Of a stretch of DNA of 64,000 bases, positions 55,276 through 63,409 are shown piece by piece. The number at the start of each line of letters is the position of its first letter. Positions within the stretch are counted from its first letter, which is position 1. Source of the DNA: JAWKJY01 sp041393535 (GTDB taxonomy: Bacteria > Actinomycetota > Thermoleophilia > Gaiellales > Gaiellaceae); contig JAWKJY010000003.1 in NCBI GenBank assembly GCA_041393535.1, positions 248,001 to 312,000 on the forward strand, given 5' to 3'. The notes beneath the pieces were generated by a model that was not told the origin of the DNA, did no database searches, and was given only the letters and a program-made list of their open reading frames with translations. The translations under genes and the position numbers were made by a program.

Positions 55276-57345
55276 GTGCAGGACCCGGCCGCACGCGCGC
55301 GCACGCCCGATCTGCGGCCGCTCTTCGCGCCGCGGTCGGTCGTCGTCGTGGGCGCGTCCGCGAACGCGCAGCGCGTGGCCGGCCGGCCGCTCTCGTTCCT
55401 GCGGGCATGGGAGTTCCCGGGCGAGCTCGCGGCGGTCAACCCGAACCGCGACGAGGTCCAGGGCGTGCCCAGCTACGCGAGCGTCGGCGACGTGCCGTTC
55501 ACGCCGGAGACGGCGATCGTCTGCCTGCCGGCGGCCCGCGTGCTCGGGGCGCTCGAGGAGTGCGCGGCGGTCGGCGTTCGCGCCGCGATCGTCTTCGCGG
55601 CGGGCTTCGGCGAGGTCGCGGGCGGCTGCCCGGACGAGCCGGCGATCCGGACGCTCTGCGAGCAGACCGGGCTCGTCGTCTGCGGGCCGAACGGGCTGGG
55701 GACGATCGGCGTCGCCGACCGCTTCCCGGGGACGTTCAGCGGCGTCCTCGCCGCGACCGAGCTCCTGCCAGGCGACGTCGCCTTCGCGACGCAGAGCGGC
55801 GCGCTCGGCATCTACCTCTTCGCCGAGGCCGCGCGGCGCGGCCTCGGCTTCTCGCGCTGGATCTCGACGGGCAACGAGGCCGCGCTGACCTTCGAGCAGG
55901 TGCTCGCCTGGCTCGCGCAGGACGACGCGACGCGCGTGATCTGCGGGTACGTCGAGGGCATCCGCGACGGCGACGCGTTCCGCGAGGCGCTCCGCGCGGC
56001 GCGGGCGGCGGGCAAGCAGGTCGTGCTGCTGAAGGGCGGCGCGTCCGAGGCCGGCGCGCGCGGCGCCTCCTCGCACACGGGGGCGATCGCCGGCGACCAC
56101 GAGGTCTTCCGCGGCGTGCTCGCCCAGGAGGGCGCGATCGAGGTGGACGACCCGGTCGAGCTGCTCGACGCCGCGATGCTCCTCCGGCTGCGCCCCCGCC
56201 TCGCGGCCGACCGCGGCGTCGCGGTCGCGACGACCTCGGGCGGCGGCGCGATCGTCCTCGCCGACTGGCTCGCACGCCACGGCATCCGCCTCGCCAGCCT
56301 CGCGCCGGCCACGACGGAGCGCGTGGCGGCCGCGATCCCCGAGTTCGGCTCGGCGGGCAACCCCGTCGACTTCACCGGGAACCTGATGAACGAGATGGGC
56401 ATGGTCGACGCGACCATCGGGGCGCTCGTCGCCGACCCGGACGTGACGGCGACGATCGTCTTCGTCGGCGTCGCCGGGGCGATGGGGGAGTCGTTCATCG
56501 ACCACCTGCTCGCGACCGACCGTCCGGCCGACGCGCTCGTCTGCTGCGTCTGGATCGGCATCCCCGACCCGCTGCGCCGCCGGCTCGTCGAGGGCGGGGT
56601 GCCCGTCTTCACGGACGTCGGGAGCTGCGTGCGTGCCCTCGCGCACGTCCTGCCGCCCGCCCCGCCGGCCCCGCGCCGCGCGCACGCCGCCGCGGCCGCG
56701 CGCGACCTGCTCCCCGAGAGCGAGGCGAAGGCGCTCCTCGCGGCGCACGGCCTGCCCGTGCCGCGCTCGACGCTCGTGCCCGAGGGCGAGGCGGCCGGCG
56801 CGCTCGTGGGCCGCTTCGCGGTCAAGGGGCAGGCGGTCGGCGTGGCGCACAAGACGGAGCTCGGGCTCGTCCGCCTCGGCGTCGAGGGCGCGGCGGTCCC
56901 GGACGCGGTCGAGGCGGTGCGCGAGGCGGCCGCGCGTGCGGGCGCGCAGCTCGACGGGGTGCTCGTCGAGGAGCTCGCGCCGCCCGGCGTCGAGCTGCTC
57001 GTCACGCTGCGCCGGGACCCGACGTTCGGCTGGGTCGTGGTCGTGGGCGCCGGGGGCACGTTCACCGAGGCCCTCCGGGACGTCGCCGCGCGCGCCTGCC
57101 CGGTCTCCGCCGCCGACGTCCGCGCGGCGCTCGACGGCCTGCGCGTCGGCGCCCTCCTGCGCGGCTGGCGCGGCGCGCCGCTCGCGCTCGAGGACGCGTA
57201 CGAGACGGTCGCCCGGCTGTCCGCGCTCGCGGCCGATCTGCCGGGCGACCTGGAGGAGCTGGAGCTGAACCCCGTCATCGTCGGGCCGGAAGGTGCGATG
57301 ATCGTGGACGCGGTCGGGTTCAGGGGCGAGCGCGCCGCGAGCTAG
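55276..57345 (+). CDS. acetate--CoA ligase (ADP-forming) family, fused alpha-beta
   Basis: 689 residues, an NDP-forming acyl-CoA synthetase. N-terminal CoA-binding Rossmann domain (V-V-V-V-G-A-S-A-N), succinyl-CoA ligase-like flavodoxin domains with C-G-P-N-G-L-G and catalytic His267 in S-S-H-T-G-A-I-A-G, then from about residue 470 an ATP-grasp domain (E-S-E-A-K-A-L-L-A-A-H-G, A-V-K-G-Q-A, H-K-T-E-L-G-L-V, G-A-G-G-T-F-T-E). The acyl substrate is unknown. The acyl-CoA dehydrogenase gene follows after 22 bases, so the pair may act on one organic acid. Confidence 0.87.
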   Translation: MQDPAARARTPDLRPLFAPRSVVVVGASANAQRVAGRPLSFLRAWEFPGELAAVNPNRDEVQGVPSYASVGDVPFTPETAIVCLPAARVLGALEECAAVGVRAAIVFAAGFGEVAGGCPDEPAIRTLCEQTGLVVCGPNGLGTIGVADRFPGTFSGVLAATELLPGDVAFATQSGALGIYLFAEAARRGLGFSRWISTGNEAALTFEQVLAWLAQDDATRVICGYVEGIRDGDAFREALRAARAAGKQVVLLKGGASEAGARGASSHTGAIAGDHEVFRGVLAQEGAIEVDDPVELLDAAMLLRLRPRLAADRGVAVATTSGGGAIVLADWLARHGIRLASLAPATTERVAAAIPEFGSAGNPVDFTGNLMNEMGMVDATIGALVADPDVTATIVFVGVAGAMGESFIDHLLATDRPADALVCCVWIGIPDPLRRRLVEGGVPVFTDVGSCVRALAHVLPPAPPAPRRAHAAAAARDLLPESEAKALLAAHGLPVPRSTLVPEGEAAGALVGRFAVKGQAVGVAHKTELGLVRLGVEGAAVPDAVEAVREAAARAGAQLDGVLVEELAPPGVELLVTLRRDPTFGWVVVVGAGGTFTEALRDVAARACPVSAADVRAALDGLRVGALLRGWRGAPLALEDAYETVARLSALAADLPGDLEELELNPVIVGPEGAMIVDAVGFRGERAAS

Positions 57346-57367
57346 TCACGAAGGAGGGAGCGGACGG

Positions 57368-58567
57368 ATGGCAGTGGCACCCGAACGGACGGCGACCGAC
57401 CCGGTCGAGATCGCACGTGGGCTCGCGGAGCGGTTCCGCGAGGGCGCGGTCGAGCGCGACCGCAACCGGCGGTTCCCGCACGAGGAGATCGGCTGGTTGA
57501 AGCAGAGCGGGCTGCCCGCGCTGCTCCTGCCGAAGGAGGTCGGCGGCATGGGGGGCGGCTCGCGTGAGCTCGTCAACGTGATCGCCGCGCTCGCCGAGGG
57601 CGACTCCTCGATCGCGCAGATGTACCTCATCCACACGTACGGCGTCGCGCTGATCATGGGCGTCGAGTGCGACGAGGAGGTGCGCCAGCGCTACTACCGG
57701 CGCATGGTCGACGACGGCATGTTCATCACGAACGCCTTCTCGGAGGCCTCCGGCAAGACGGTGATCGACTACAGCGTCAAGATGCGCAAGGCCGAGGACG
57801 GCGACTGGCGCTTCTCCGGCACGAAGTCGTACTGCACCGGCTCGCTCGGCGGCGACATCATGTACGTCCTCGGCCAGGTCGACGGCGCGCCCGAGCTGAC
57901 GTTCAAGATGGGCCTGATCGAGTGCGACGCGCCCGGCCTGACGATCAACGACGACTGGTCGGGCATGGGCCAGCGGACGACCGCGTCCGGCACGTGCGTG
58001 TTCGAGGACGTCGTCATCCCGGACGAGGTCTGCTTCGACATCGCGATGTTCGCGACGCCCGAGGCGATCTTCGGCTCGCTCGGGCAGTGCATGTTCACGG
58101 CGCTGCACATCGGGATGGCGCGGGACGCAATGCGCGACGCGCTCGCCTACGTGCGGACGAAGTCCCGCCCGTGGCCGCACTCGGGCGTCGAGAAGGCGAC
58201 GGACGACCCGTACGTGATCGCGGCGATCGGCGAGATGAAGATCATGCTCGCCGCCTCGGAGGCGCTGCTCGACCGGGCCATCGACATCCGTGAGATCGCA
58301 GAGGCGAACACGACCGCGGAGACGCGCGACGCGGCCTCGGTCGCGGCCTCGGAGGCGAAGGTCGTCTCCTCCCGCGCGGTGCTGAAGATCGCCGAGCTGC
58401 TCTTCCAGGTCTGCGGCACGGGCTCCGTGGTGGAGAAGTACGACCACGACCGCCACTGGCGCAACGCTCGCACGCTGACGCTCCACGACCCGGAGGCGTA
58501 CAAGGTGCGCCTGGTCGGCGACTACGTCCTGAACGGCATCTCGCCGCCGATCTCCGTCTACACGTAG
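57368..58567 (+). CDS. acyl-CoA dehydrogenase family protein
   Basis: 399 residues, FAD flavoprotein with the usual three domains: N-terminal helices (E-E-I-G-W-L-K-Q-S-G), the beta barrel with M-G-Q-R-T-T-A-S-G and V-F-E-D-V-V-I-P, and C-terminal helices ending in the F-Q-V-C-G-T-G-S-V motif followed by Y-D-H-D-R-H-W-R-N-A-R. This last motif resembles the SfnB/DszC-type and flavin monooxygenase members (H-W-R-N-A-R-T), so a monooxygenase role is possible as an alternative to dehydrogenation. The ATG follows AAGGAGGG. It probably shares a transcript with the CoA ligase. Confidence 0.82.
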   Translation: MAVAPERTATDPVEIARGLAERFREGAVERDRNRRFPHEEIGWLKQSGLPALLLPKEVGGMGGGSRELVNVIAALAEGDSSIAQMYLIHTYGVALIMGVECDEEVRQRYYRRMVDDGMFITNAFSEASGKTVIDYSVKMRKAEDGDWRFSGTKSYCTGSLGGDIMYVLGQVDGAPELTFKMGLIECDAPGLTINDDWSGMGQRTTASGTCVFEDVVIPDEVCFDIAMFATPEAIFGSLGQCMFTALHIGMARDAMRDALAYVRTKSRPWPHSGVEKATDDPYVIAAIGEMKIMLAASEALLDRAIDIREIAEANTTAETRDAASVAASEAKVVSSRAVLKIAELLFQVCGTGSVVEKYDHDRHWRNARTLTLHDPEAYKVRLVGDYVLNGISPPISVYT

Positions 58568-58610
58568 CAGGCGAGGGGCGCCGGGCCGGCCGGCCCGGCG
58601 CCCCGCCCCC

Positions 58611-58982
58611 TCAGCCGCGCGTCTTGCGGAAGGCGTTCTTGACCGCGATCCGGTCGCCCTCGAAGACGAACAGGTCGCAGCCGCGCACCTCGAGCGTCGA
58701 GCCGTCCGGCTCCGTCCCGGTGAACGTCCACTCGGACGCGCCACGGTCGCCCGCGACGAAGACCTCGCTGTCGAGGAAGCGCCCGTCCGGGTAGCGGTCG
58801 AAGAAGGCCTGGATCCCCTCGCGGACCGCCTCGCGGCCGACGAACGTCCGCCCGAGCAGGTCGGGGCCGAACGACGCGTGGTAGGCGCAGTCCTCGGTCA
58901 TGTAGGAGAGGACGAGATCGACGTCGAGCGTGTTCCACGCCTCGCCGAACGCCAGCAGCCGCTCCTCGGTCATCCCGCTCAT
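58611..58982 (-). CDS. SnoaL/NTF2-like protein
   Basis: 123 residues with the cone-shaped NTF2-like fold: W-N-T-L-D-V-D-L-V-L-S-Y-M-T-E-D-C-A-Y, G-R-E-A-V-R-E-G-I-Q-A-F-F and the strand W-T-F-T-G-T-E. Such proteins are small hydrolases, isomerases or binding proteins; no specific reaction can be assigned. The ATG at 58982 follows GGAGGAGG and overlaps the MFS gene stop by 4 bases, so it is the last gene of a minus-strand set. Confidence 0.75.
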   Translation of the reverse strand: MSGMTEERLLAFGEAWNTLDVDLVLSYMTEDCAYHASFGPDLLGRTFVGREAVREGIQAFFDRYPDGRFLDSEVFVAGDRGASEWTFTGTEPDGSTLEVRGCDLFVFEGDRIAVKNAFRKTRG

Positions 58983-60235
58983 GGGGAACCTCCTCCGTCG
59001 TCGGTCGATCGGTGCCTCGGGGCCGGCCGCTGGCGCACCGAGAGCGCCACGGGGACGGCGGCCGCGAGCAGGCCGGCGAGGACGAGCCACGACGGCCGGT
59101 AGGAGCCCGTGAGGTCGACGAGCACGCCGAAGAGCGGCGGCACGACGACGGTCGAGCCCTGGATGAACGTGATCGCCATGCCCATCGTGGCGGCACCGTA
59201 CCGCGCGGGGGCGAGATCGGAGATCTGCGAGAGGAACATGCCGGGCGCGCCGACCGTCGTCACGCCGAGCACGGCCGCGAGCGGCACGCCGGCCCAGAGC
59301 GCCGTGCCCCGTCCGAGGAGCGCCATGCCGGCGGCCGCGGCCGACGCGACGCCGCAGATGATCGCGAGCACCTCCTTGCGGCTGCCGCCGAACACGACGT
59401 CCGAGACGACGCCCCAGCAGAGCCGCCCGACGATCCCGAGGGCCTCGACGATGGTCAGCACGACCGCGGCCCAGCCGAGCCCGACGCCGAGGTCCTCGTG
59501 GAGGAAGAGCTGGACGTACGCCAGCACGACGTACTGGCCGGCGGCGAGCGCGACGGCCACGAAGATCGCGCGGCGGATGTCGCGGTCGCGCGAGATCGCG
59601 GGCAGGGCGTCGCGCAGGCGCGTCTGCGCGGCCGGCGTCGCGCCCGCGCCGGCGTAGTCCCGGTAGACGAGCGCGCCGACGACCGCGGTCAGGATCGTCA
59701 GGCCGCCCGCGAGCACGAGCGCGGGCCGCCAGCCGACGTGGATCGCCATGAAGGGCAGGCTCGCCGCCGCGAGGACGCCGCCGATCGGGACGGCGGTCTG
59801 GCGGATCCCCATCGCGATCCCCAGGTTCCCCTCGCGGAACCAGACGACCACGGCGTTGATGCCGGCGAGCACCGCGACCGTCTGCGCGACGCCGGAGAGC
59901 ATCAGCAGCACGAGCACGGCCGGGGCGGCGGGGGAGGCTGCCGCGGCGAGCGCGAGGACGCCGGCGATCGTGCTCGAGACCAGCATCGTCCGTCGCTCGC
60001 TGAAGCGGTTGACCGGCCCGATCGCGGCCGTCCCGGCGATGGCGCGGCCGAGGTTGATGCTCGTGCCGAACAGGCCGGCGACCGCGGTCGAGAGCCCGAA
60101 GTCCTTCTTGAACGCGGGCACGAGCGAGGGGACGCCCTGCTCGAGGAAGGAGAGCCCCACCTGCGAGGCGGTCGCCCCGACGAGGGCGACCCAGCGGGCG
60201 CGCCCGGCCCGACGATCGGCGGCGGTGGTCGTCAT
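58979..60235 (-). CDS. MFS transporter
   Basis: 418 residues with about 12 hydrophobic segments. The family loop between TM2 and TM3 is recognisable (G-T-S-I-N-L-G-R and R-F-S-E-R-R-T), and the central cytoplasmic loop lies near residue 200-215. No signature fixes the substrate. By its neighbours (deacetylase-like, DehI-like, isochorismatase-like) it may import the compound broken down by this cluster; this is inference. Confidence 0.82.
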   Translation of the reverse strand: MTTTAADRRAGRARWVALVGATASQVGLSFLEQGVPSLVPAFKKDFGLSTAVAGLFGTSINLGRAIAGTAAIGPVNRFSERRTMLVSSTIAGVLALAAAASPAAPAVLVLLMLSGVAQTVAVLAGINAVVVWFREGNLGIAMGIRQTAVPIGGVLAAASLPFMAIHVGWRPALVLAGGLTILTAVVGALVYRDYAGAGATPAAQTRLRDALPAISRDRDIRRAIFVAVALAAGQYVVLAYVQLFLHEDLGVGLGWAAVVLTIVEALGIVGRLCWGVVSDVVFGGSRKEVLAIICGVASAAAAGMALLGRGTALWAGVPLAAVLGVTTVGAPGMFLSQISDLAPARYGAATMGMAITFIQGSTVVVPPLFGVLVDLTGSYRPSWLVLAGLLAAAVPVALSVRQRPAPRHRSTDDGGGSP

Positions 60236-60319
60236 CGTGGAGCGCGGGCCGCCGGCCGGGACGCGAGCGGCGATCCCGGCCGACGGCGCCCGCGGCGCGT
60301 CAGCGGCCCGCGGGCGTCC

Positions 60320-61246
60320 TCAGAAGGAGGCGTGGTGCTCGAGCCACCAGCGTGCGATGTCGATCCGGCGGGCGAACCAGACGTCGCCCTGCGCCTGCGC
60401 GTACTCGATGAACTCGCGCAGCGCGGACGTGCGGGCGGCCTGGCCGGCCCACCGCGGGTGGAGGCCGATCGACATCATCTTCGGCTGCCCGGCCGCGCCC
60501 TCGCGGCGGTACTCGTCGAGCGCGCGCTTGCAGTGGTCGAAGAAGTCGGTCGGGCTCGCGTAGCCCTGCGGCAGCACGTAGCGGCCGTCGTTGTACGTGA
60601 AGCTGTACGGCACGACGAGGTGCTGGGTTCCCTTCACGTCGACGAAGTAGGGCAGGTCGTCGTTGTAGGCGTCCGAGTCGTAGACGAAGCCGCCCTCCTC
60701 GACGACCAGCTCGCGCGTGTTCACGCTCGGGCCGTAGCGGCAGTACCAGCCGAGCGGGCGCTCGCCGCACGTCCGCTCGATCACCTCGATGGCCCAGCGG
60801 AGCTTCTCGGCCTCCTCCTCGCGGGAGTAGAGCCAGTGCTCGCTCCAGCGCCACCCGTGGGAGCAGGGCTCGTGCCCGGCCTGCTGGAGCCGCTGGCCGA
60901 CCTCCGGGTTGCGCTCGAGCGCGACCGCGCAGGCGAAGAAGGTCGTCTTGACGTCGTACTCGTCGAACAGGCGCATCAGCCGCCAGATCCCCGCCCGGCT
61001 GCCGTACTCGTAGACGGACTCGGCCGCGAGGTCGCGGTGCTCCGGCGCCATCACGTAGTTGATCTCGGCCAGGCCCTCGTTGCGCCCGTCGCCGGCGGGG
61101 AGGGAGTACTCGGATCCCTCCTCGTAGTTGACGACGATGCTGACGGCGACCTTCGCCTCGTCAGGCCAGACGACCTTCGGCTGACGGCGGCCGTAGCCGA
61201 CGAACTCGCGCCGCGGGCCGGGGACGTCCCTGTCGACCAGATGCAT
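60320..61246 (-). CDS. polysaccharide deacetylase / PuuE-type allantoinase-like hydrolase
   Basis: 308 residues, NodB-like barrel. The region V-N-Y-E-E-G-S-E-Y replaces the typical D-D motif, as in the PuuE/allantoinase-like subfamily; T-T-F-F-A-C-A-V-A and G-H-E-P-C-S-H-G-W-R-W hold the second motif, and R-Y-G-P-S-V-N-T the third. These proteins often act on amides or cyclic ureides rather than polysaccharides. An ATG after AGAGGAGG. The neighbours include an isochorismatase-family hydrolase, which fits nitrogen-compound catabolism. Confidence 0.8.
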   Translation of the reverse strand: MHLVDRDVPGPRREFVGYGRRQPKVVWPDEAKVAVSIVVNYEEGSEYSLPAGDGRNEGLAEINYVMAPEHRDLAAESVYEYGSRAGIWRLMRLFDEYDVKTTFFACAVALERNPEVGQRLQQAGHEPCSHGWRWSEHWLYSREEEAEKLRWAIEVIERTCGERPLGWYCRYGPSVNTRELVVEEGGFVYDSDAYNDDLPYFVDVKGTQHLVVPYSFTYNDGRYVLPQGYASPTDFFDHCKRALDEYRREGAAGQPKMMSIGLHPRWAGQAARTSALREFIEYAQAQGDVWFARRIDIARWWLEHHASF

Positions 61247-61262
61247 CCGGTTCCTCCTCTCG

Positions 61263-62075
61263 CTAGGGCTCGGCGTCGAGCGCGCGGCCGAGCAGCCCGC
61301 CCACGACGATCATCCGGGAGATCGTGAAGCCGAAGCGCTCGAGCACGGCGCGGACGGCGGGGTCGGCCACGGGCGCGACCGCGTGCGGCAGCGCGGCGGC
61401 CAGCTCCCGGGCGCGCGCCTCGACGGCGGCGCCGCGCGCCTCGACGGCGCCGCTCGCGCGCGCGGGCTCGAGCGCCGTGGCGAGCAGCGCGAGCAGGCAG
61501 GGCCGGTCGGCGAAATGCCGGAAGAGGCTCGGCACGAGCGCGGCGTCGCCGGGGAGGACGAGCGGCCGCGAGAGCTCGTCCAGGAGCGCGCGGGTCGCCT
61601 GGGCGAGCCCTGCGAGCGGGACCATCGGGACGAGGTCGAACGCGGGCGCCGCCGGCGGCTCGTCCGCGCCGGCGTCCGGGCCGGGCAGGGCGGGTGCGGC
61701 GTCCCCGTCGGCGTGCAGCAGCGCCGTGACGGCGAGGAGGTTCCGCGAGTTCGTGTGGTCGTAGGCCGCGCAGGTCGAGCGGAGCGCGGGCAGATCGGCA
61801 TCGTCGACGCCGGCCGCGCGGAGCGCCGCGGTGGGGATGCGGACGCCGTCGTCGCCCACGCCGACGCGGACGAGCTCGGCCGCGGCCGGGGCGGTCGCCG
61901 GGTCGGCGAGGTTCGGTCGCAGGGAGGCCCAGGCCGCCTCGAGCCCGCCGTTGGCGGCCAGGACGCGGTAGATGAGGGCGACGAAGGGCGCGCCGACGAC
62001 GGCGCGGATGTCGGCGTAGAGCTCGGCGACCCGTCCGGTCGCGTCGCGCTCGGCGATCTCCGGCAGGTCGCTCAC
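61263..62075 (-). CDS. DehI-family (halocarboxylic acid dehalogenase-like) protein
   Basis: 270 residues, helical, with two related halves as in DehI: half 1 begins V-A-E-L-Y-A-D-I-R-A-V-V-G-A-P-F-V-A-L-I-Y and half 2 around the F-D-L-V-P-M-V-P-L segment. D-H-T-N-S-R-N-L-L-A-V-T-A resembles the conserved DehI motif. Whether it removes halogen cannot be said: many homologues have no tested activity. The GTG at 62075 begins at the conserved domain, and the upstream bases are non-coding. Confidence 0.65.
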   Translation of the reverse strand: MSDLPEIAERDATGRVAELYADIRAVVGAPFVALIYRVLAANGGLEAAWASLRPNLADPATAPAAAELVRVGVGDDGVRIPTAALRAAGVDDADLPALRSTCAAYDHTNSRNLLAVTALLHADGDAAPALPGPDAGADEPPAAPAFDLVPMVPLAGLAQATRALLDELSRPLVLPGDAALVPSLFRHFADRPCLLALLATALEPARASGAVEARGAAVEARARELAAALPHAVAPVADPAVRAVLERFGFTISRMIVVGGLLGRALDAEP

Positions 62076-62343
62076 GGCGCACCTGCTCCGACATCGACGC
62101 CCCCGCCCGCGGCGCGCACGCCCCGTGGAGGAGTCGGCGCACGATCGGCACGGATCGGGCCGCCCGCGCCACACACCCGTGACGAGTTCCGCGCTACGCT
62201 CGATAGCGGGTGGAGGCGCGGGGTGGCCCCCCGGCGCCCCGACGGGACGTGTCCCCAAGGGCCATGGCCTGCGCGGGCCGGTCGGGCCGCGCTCGCCGTG
62301 CCGCGGGGCGGGCCTGGCCGCGTCGTCGAGGGCGTCGCGTCGG
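62076..62343. other. 268-bp non-coding region
   Basis: Contains intergenic element copy 3 (62124-62255) with TACGCT at 62195-62200 and one GGACGTGTCC palindrome at 62246-62255. No coding frame is convincing; a short one starting at GTG 62210 runs into the end of the next gene on the opposite strand. Confidence 0.5.
62124..62255 (+). repeat. intergenic element, copy 3
   Basis: Same order as copies 1 and 2: CGTGGA, ACGATCGG (62141-62148), a hairpin CACGG...CCGTG ending at 62181, GCGCTACGCTCG, GCGGGTGGAGG, GGTGGCCCCCC and ACGGGACGTG. It is the only one that is not followed by a plus-strand gene. Confidence 0.45.
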
Positions 62344-63372
62344 TCACGGCACGAGCAGGATCTTGCCGTAGTGCTGGCGGCTCTCCATCAGCCGGTGCGC
62401 CTCGCGCGCCTCGGCCAGGGGGAAGGTCGCGCCGACCTGCGGCGTCAGCCGGCCGTCCGCGACGAGCGTCAGCACGTGCGCGAACTCCTTCGCGGTCGCG
62501 CGGGCGGCGCCGTGGAGCGTCCACTCGTTGCGGAACAGCTCGATGAAGTCCACGGGGACGACCTCGCCGGCGTGGCAGCCGATCAGGACGAGCTGGCCGA
62601 ACCGGTCCATCGCGCGGATCGACTGCTCGAGCAGCTCGCCGCCGACCGACTCGTAGACGACGTTCACGCCGTGCCCGCCGGTCAGCTCGCGCACGCGCGC
62701 CGTCACGTCCTCCGTCGCGTAGTTCACGGTCGCCTCGGCGCCCAGCTCGCGCGCGCGGGCCAGCTTCTCCTCCGAGCTCGCCGTCGCGATCACGCGGCCG
62801 CCGAGGAGGCGGACGATCTGGATCGCGGCGCTGCCGACGCCCGAGGCGGCGGCGTTCACGAGCACCCAGTCGCCCTCGCGGACCTGAGCCCGCTTCGTCA
62901 GCGCGTGCCAGCCCGTGCCGAAGACGGCCTGCGTCGCCGCCGCCTGCTCGAACGTGATCGAGTCCGGGAGCGGGATGCACGCCCACGCCGGTGCTGCCGC
63001 GTACTCCGCGTACCCGCCCGGGAGCTGGATCCCGAACATCGTCAGCTCGTCGCAGTGCTGGTTCTGGCCCCGGACGCACCACCGGCAGACGCCGCAGTGC
63101 AGCTGGGAGAGCGGCGCGACCCGGTCGCCCTCGCGCAGGCCCTCGACGCCGGGGCCGACGGCGGCGATCTCGCCGGCGAACTCGAAGCCGAGCGTGTGCG
63201 GCAGCTGGATCGGCAGCCGCGAGACGCCGTTGCGGATGTCGATGTCGACGTGGTTCAGGGCCGCCGCGCGGATCCGCACCACGACCCAGCCCTCGGCGGG
63301 CGTCGGGTCGGGCGCGTCCTCGTAGCGCAGGACGTCCGCGTCGCCGTACTCGTGGAACCGTGCCGCCTTCAT
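62344..63372 (-). CDS. zinc-type alcohol dehydrogenase-like / quinone oxidoreductase (MDR)
   Basis: 342 residues, medium-chain dehydrogenase/reductase. N-terminal GroES-like domain with L-P-H-T-L-G-F-E-F-A-G and a structural zinc loop (C-G-V-C-R-W-C then H-C). The cofactor domain has V-N-A-A-A-S-G-V-G-S-A-A-I-Q for NADPH. The catalytic zinc Cys seems replaced by N-H-V-D near residue 40, so quinone reductase/crotonyl-type activity is as likely as alcohol oxidation. ATG preceded by GAGGAGG. Confidence 0.83.
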   Translation of the reverse strand: MKAARFHEYGDADVLRYEDAPDPTPAEGWVVVRIRAAALNHVDIDIRNGVSRLPIQLPHTLGFEFAGEIAAVGPGVEGLREGDRVAPLSQLHCGVCRWCVRGQNQHCDELTMFGIQLPGGYAEYAAAPAWACIPLPDSITFEQAAATQAVFGTGWHALTKRAQVREGDWVLVNAAASGVGSAAIQIVRLLGGRVIATASSEEKLARARELGAEATVNYATEDVTARVRELTGGHGVNVVYESVGGELLEQSIRAMDRFGQLVLIGCHAGEVVPVDFIELFRNEWTLHGAARATAKEFAHVLTLVADGRLTPQVGATFPLAEAREAHRLMESRQHYGKILLVP

Positions 63373-63409
63373 GTGCCTCCTCGCTCCCCTCGTCCCCTCG
63401 TCGTTCCGC

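Noticed and set aside
62210..62373. Small frame starting GTG behind TACGCT in intergenic element copy 3
   Set aside because: Its Arg/Gly/Ala-rich translation looks like random GC-rich sequence, it overlaps the oxidoreductase gene antisense, and the other two copies of the element do not keep the frame.
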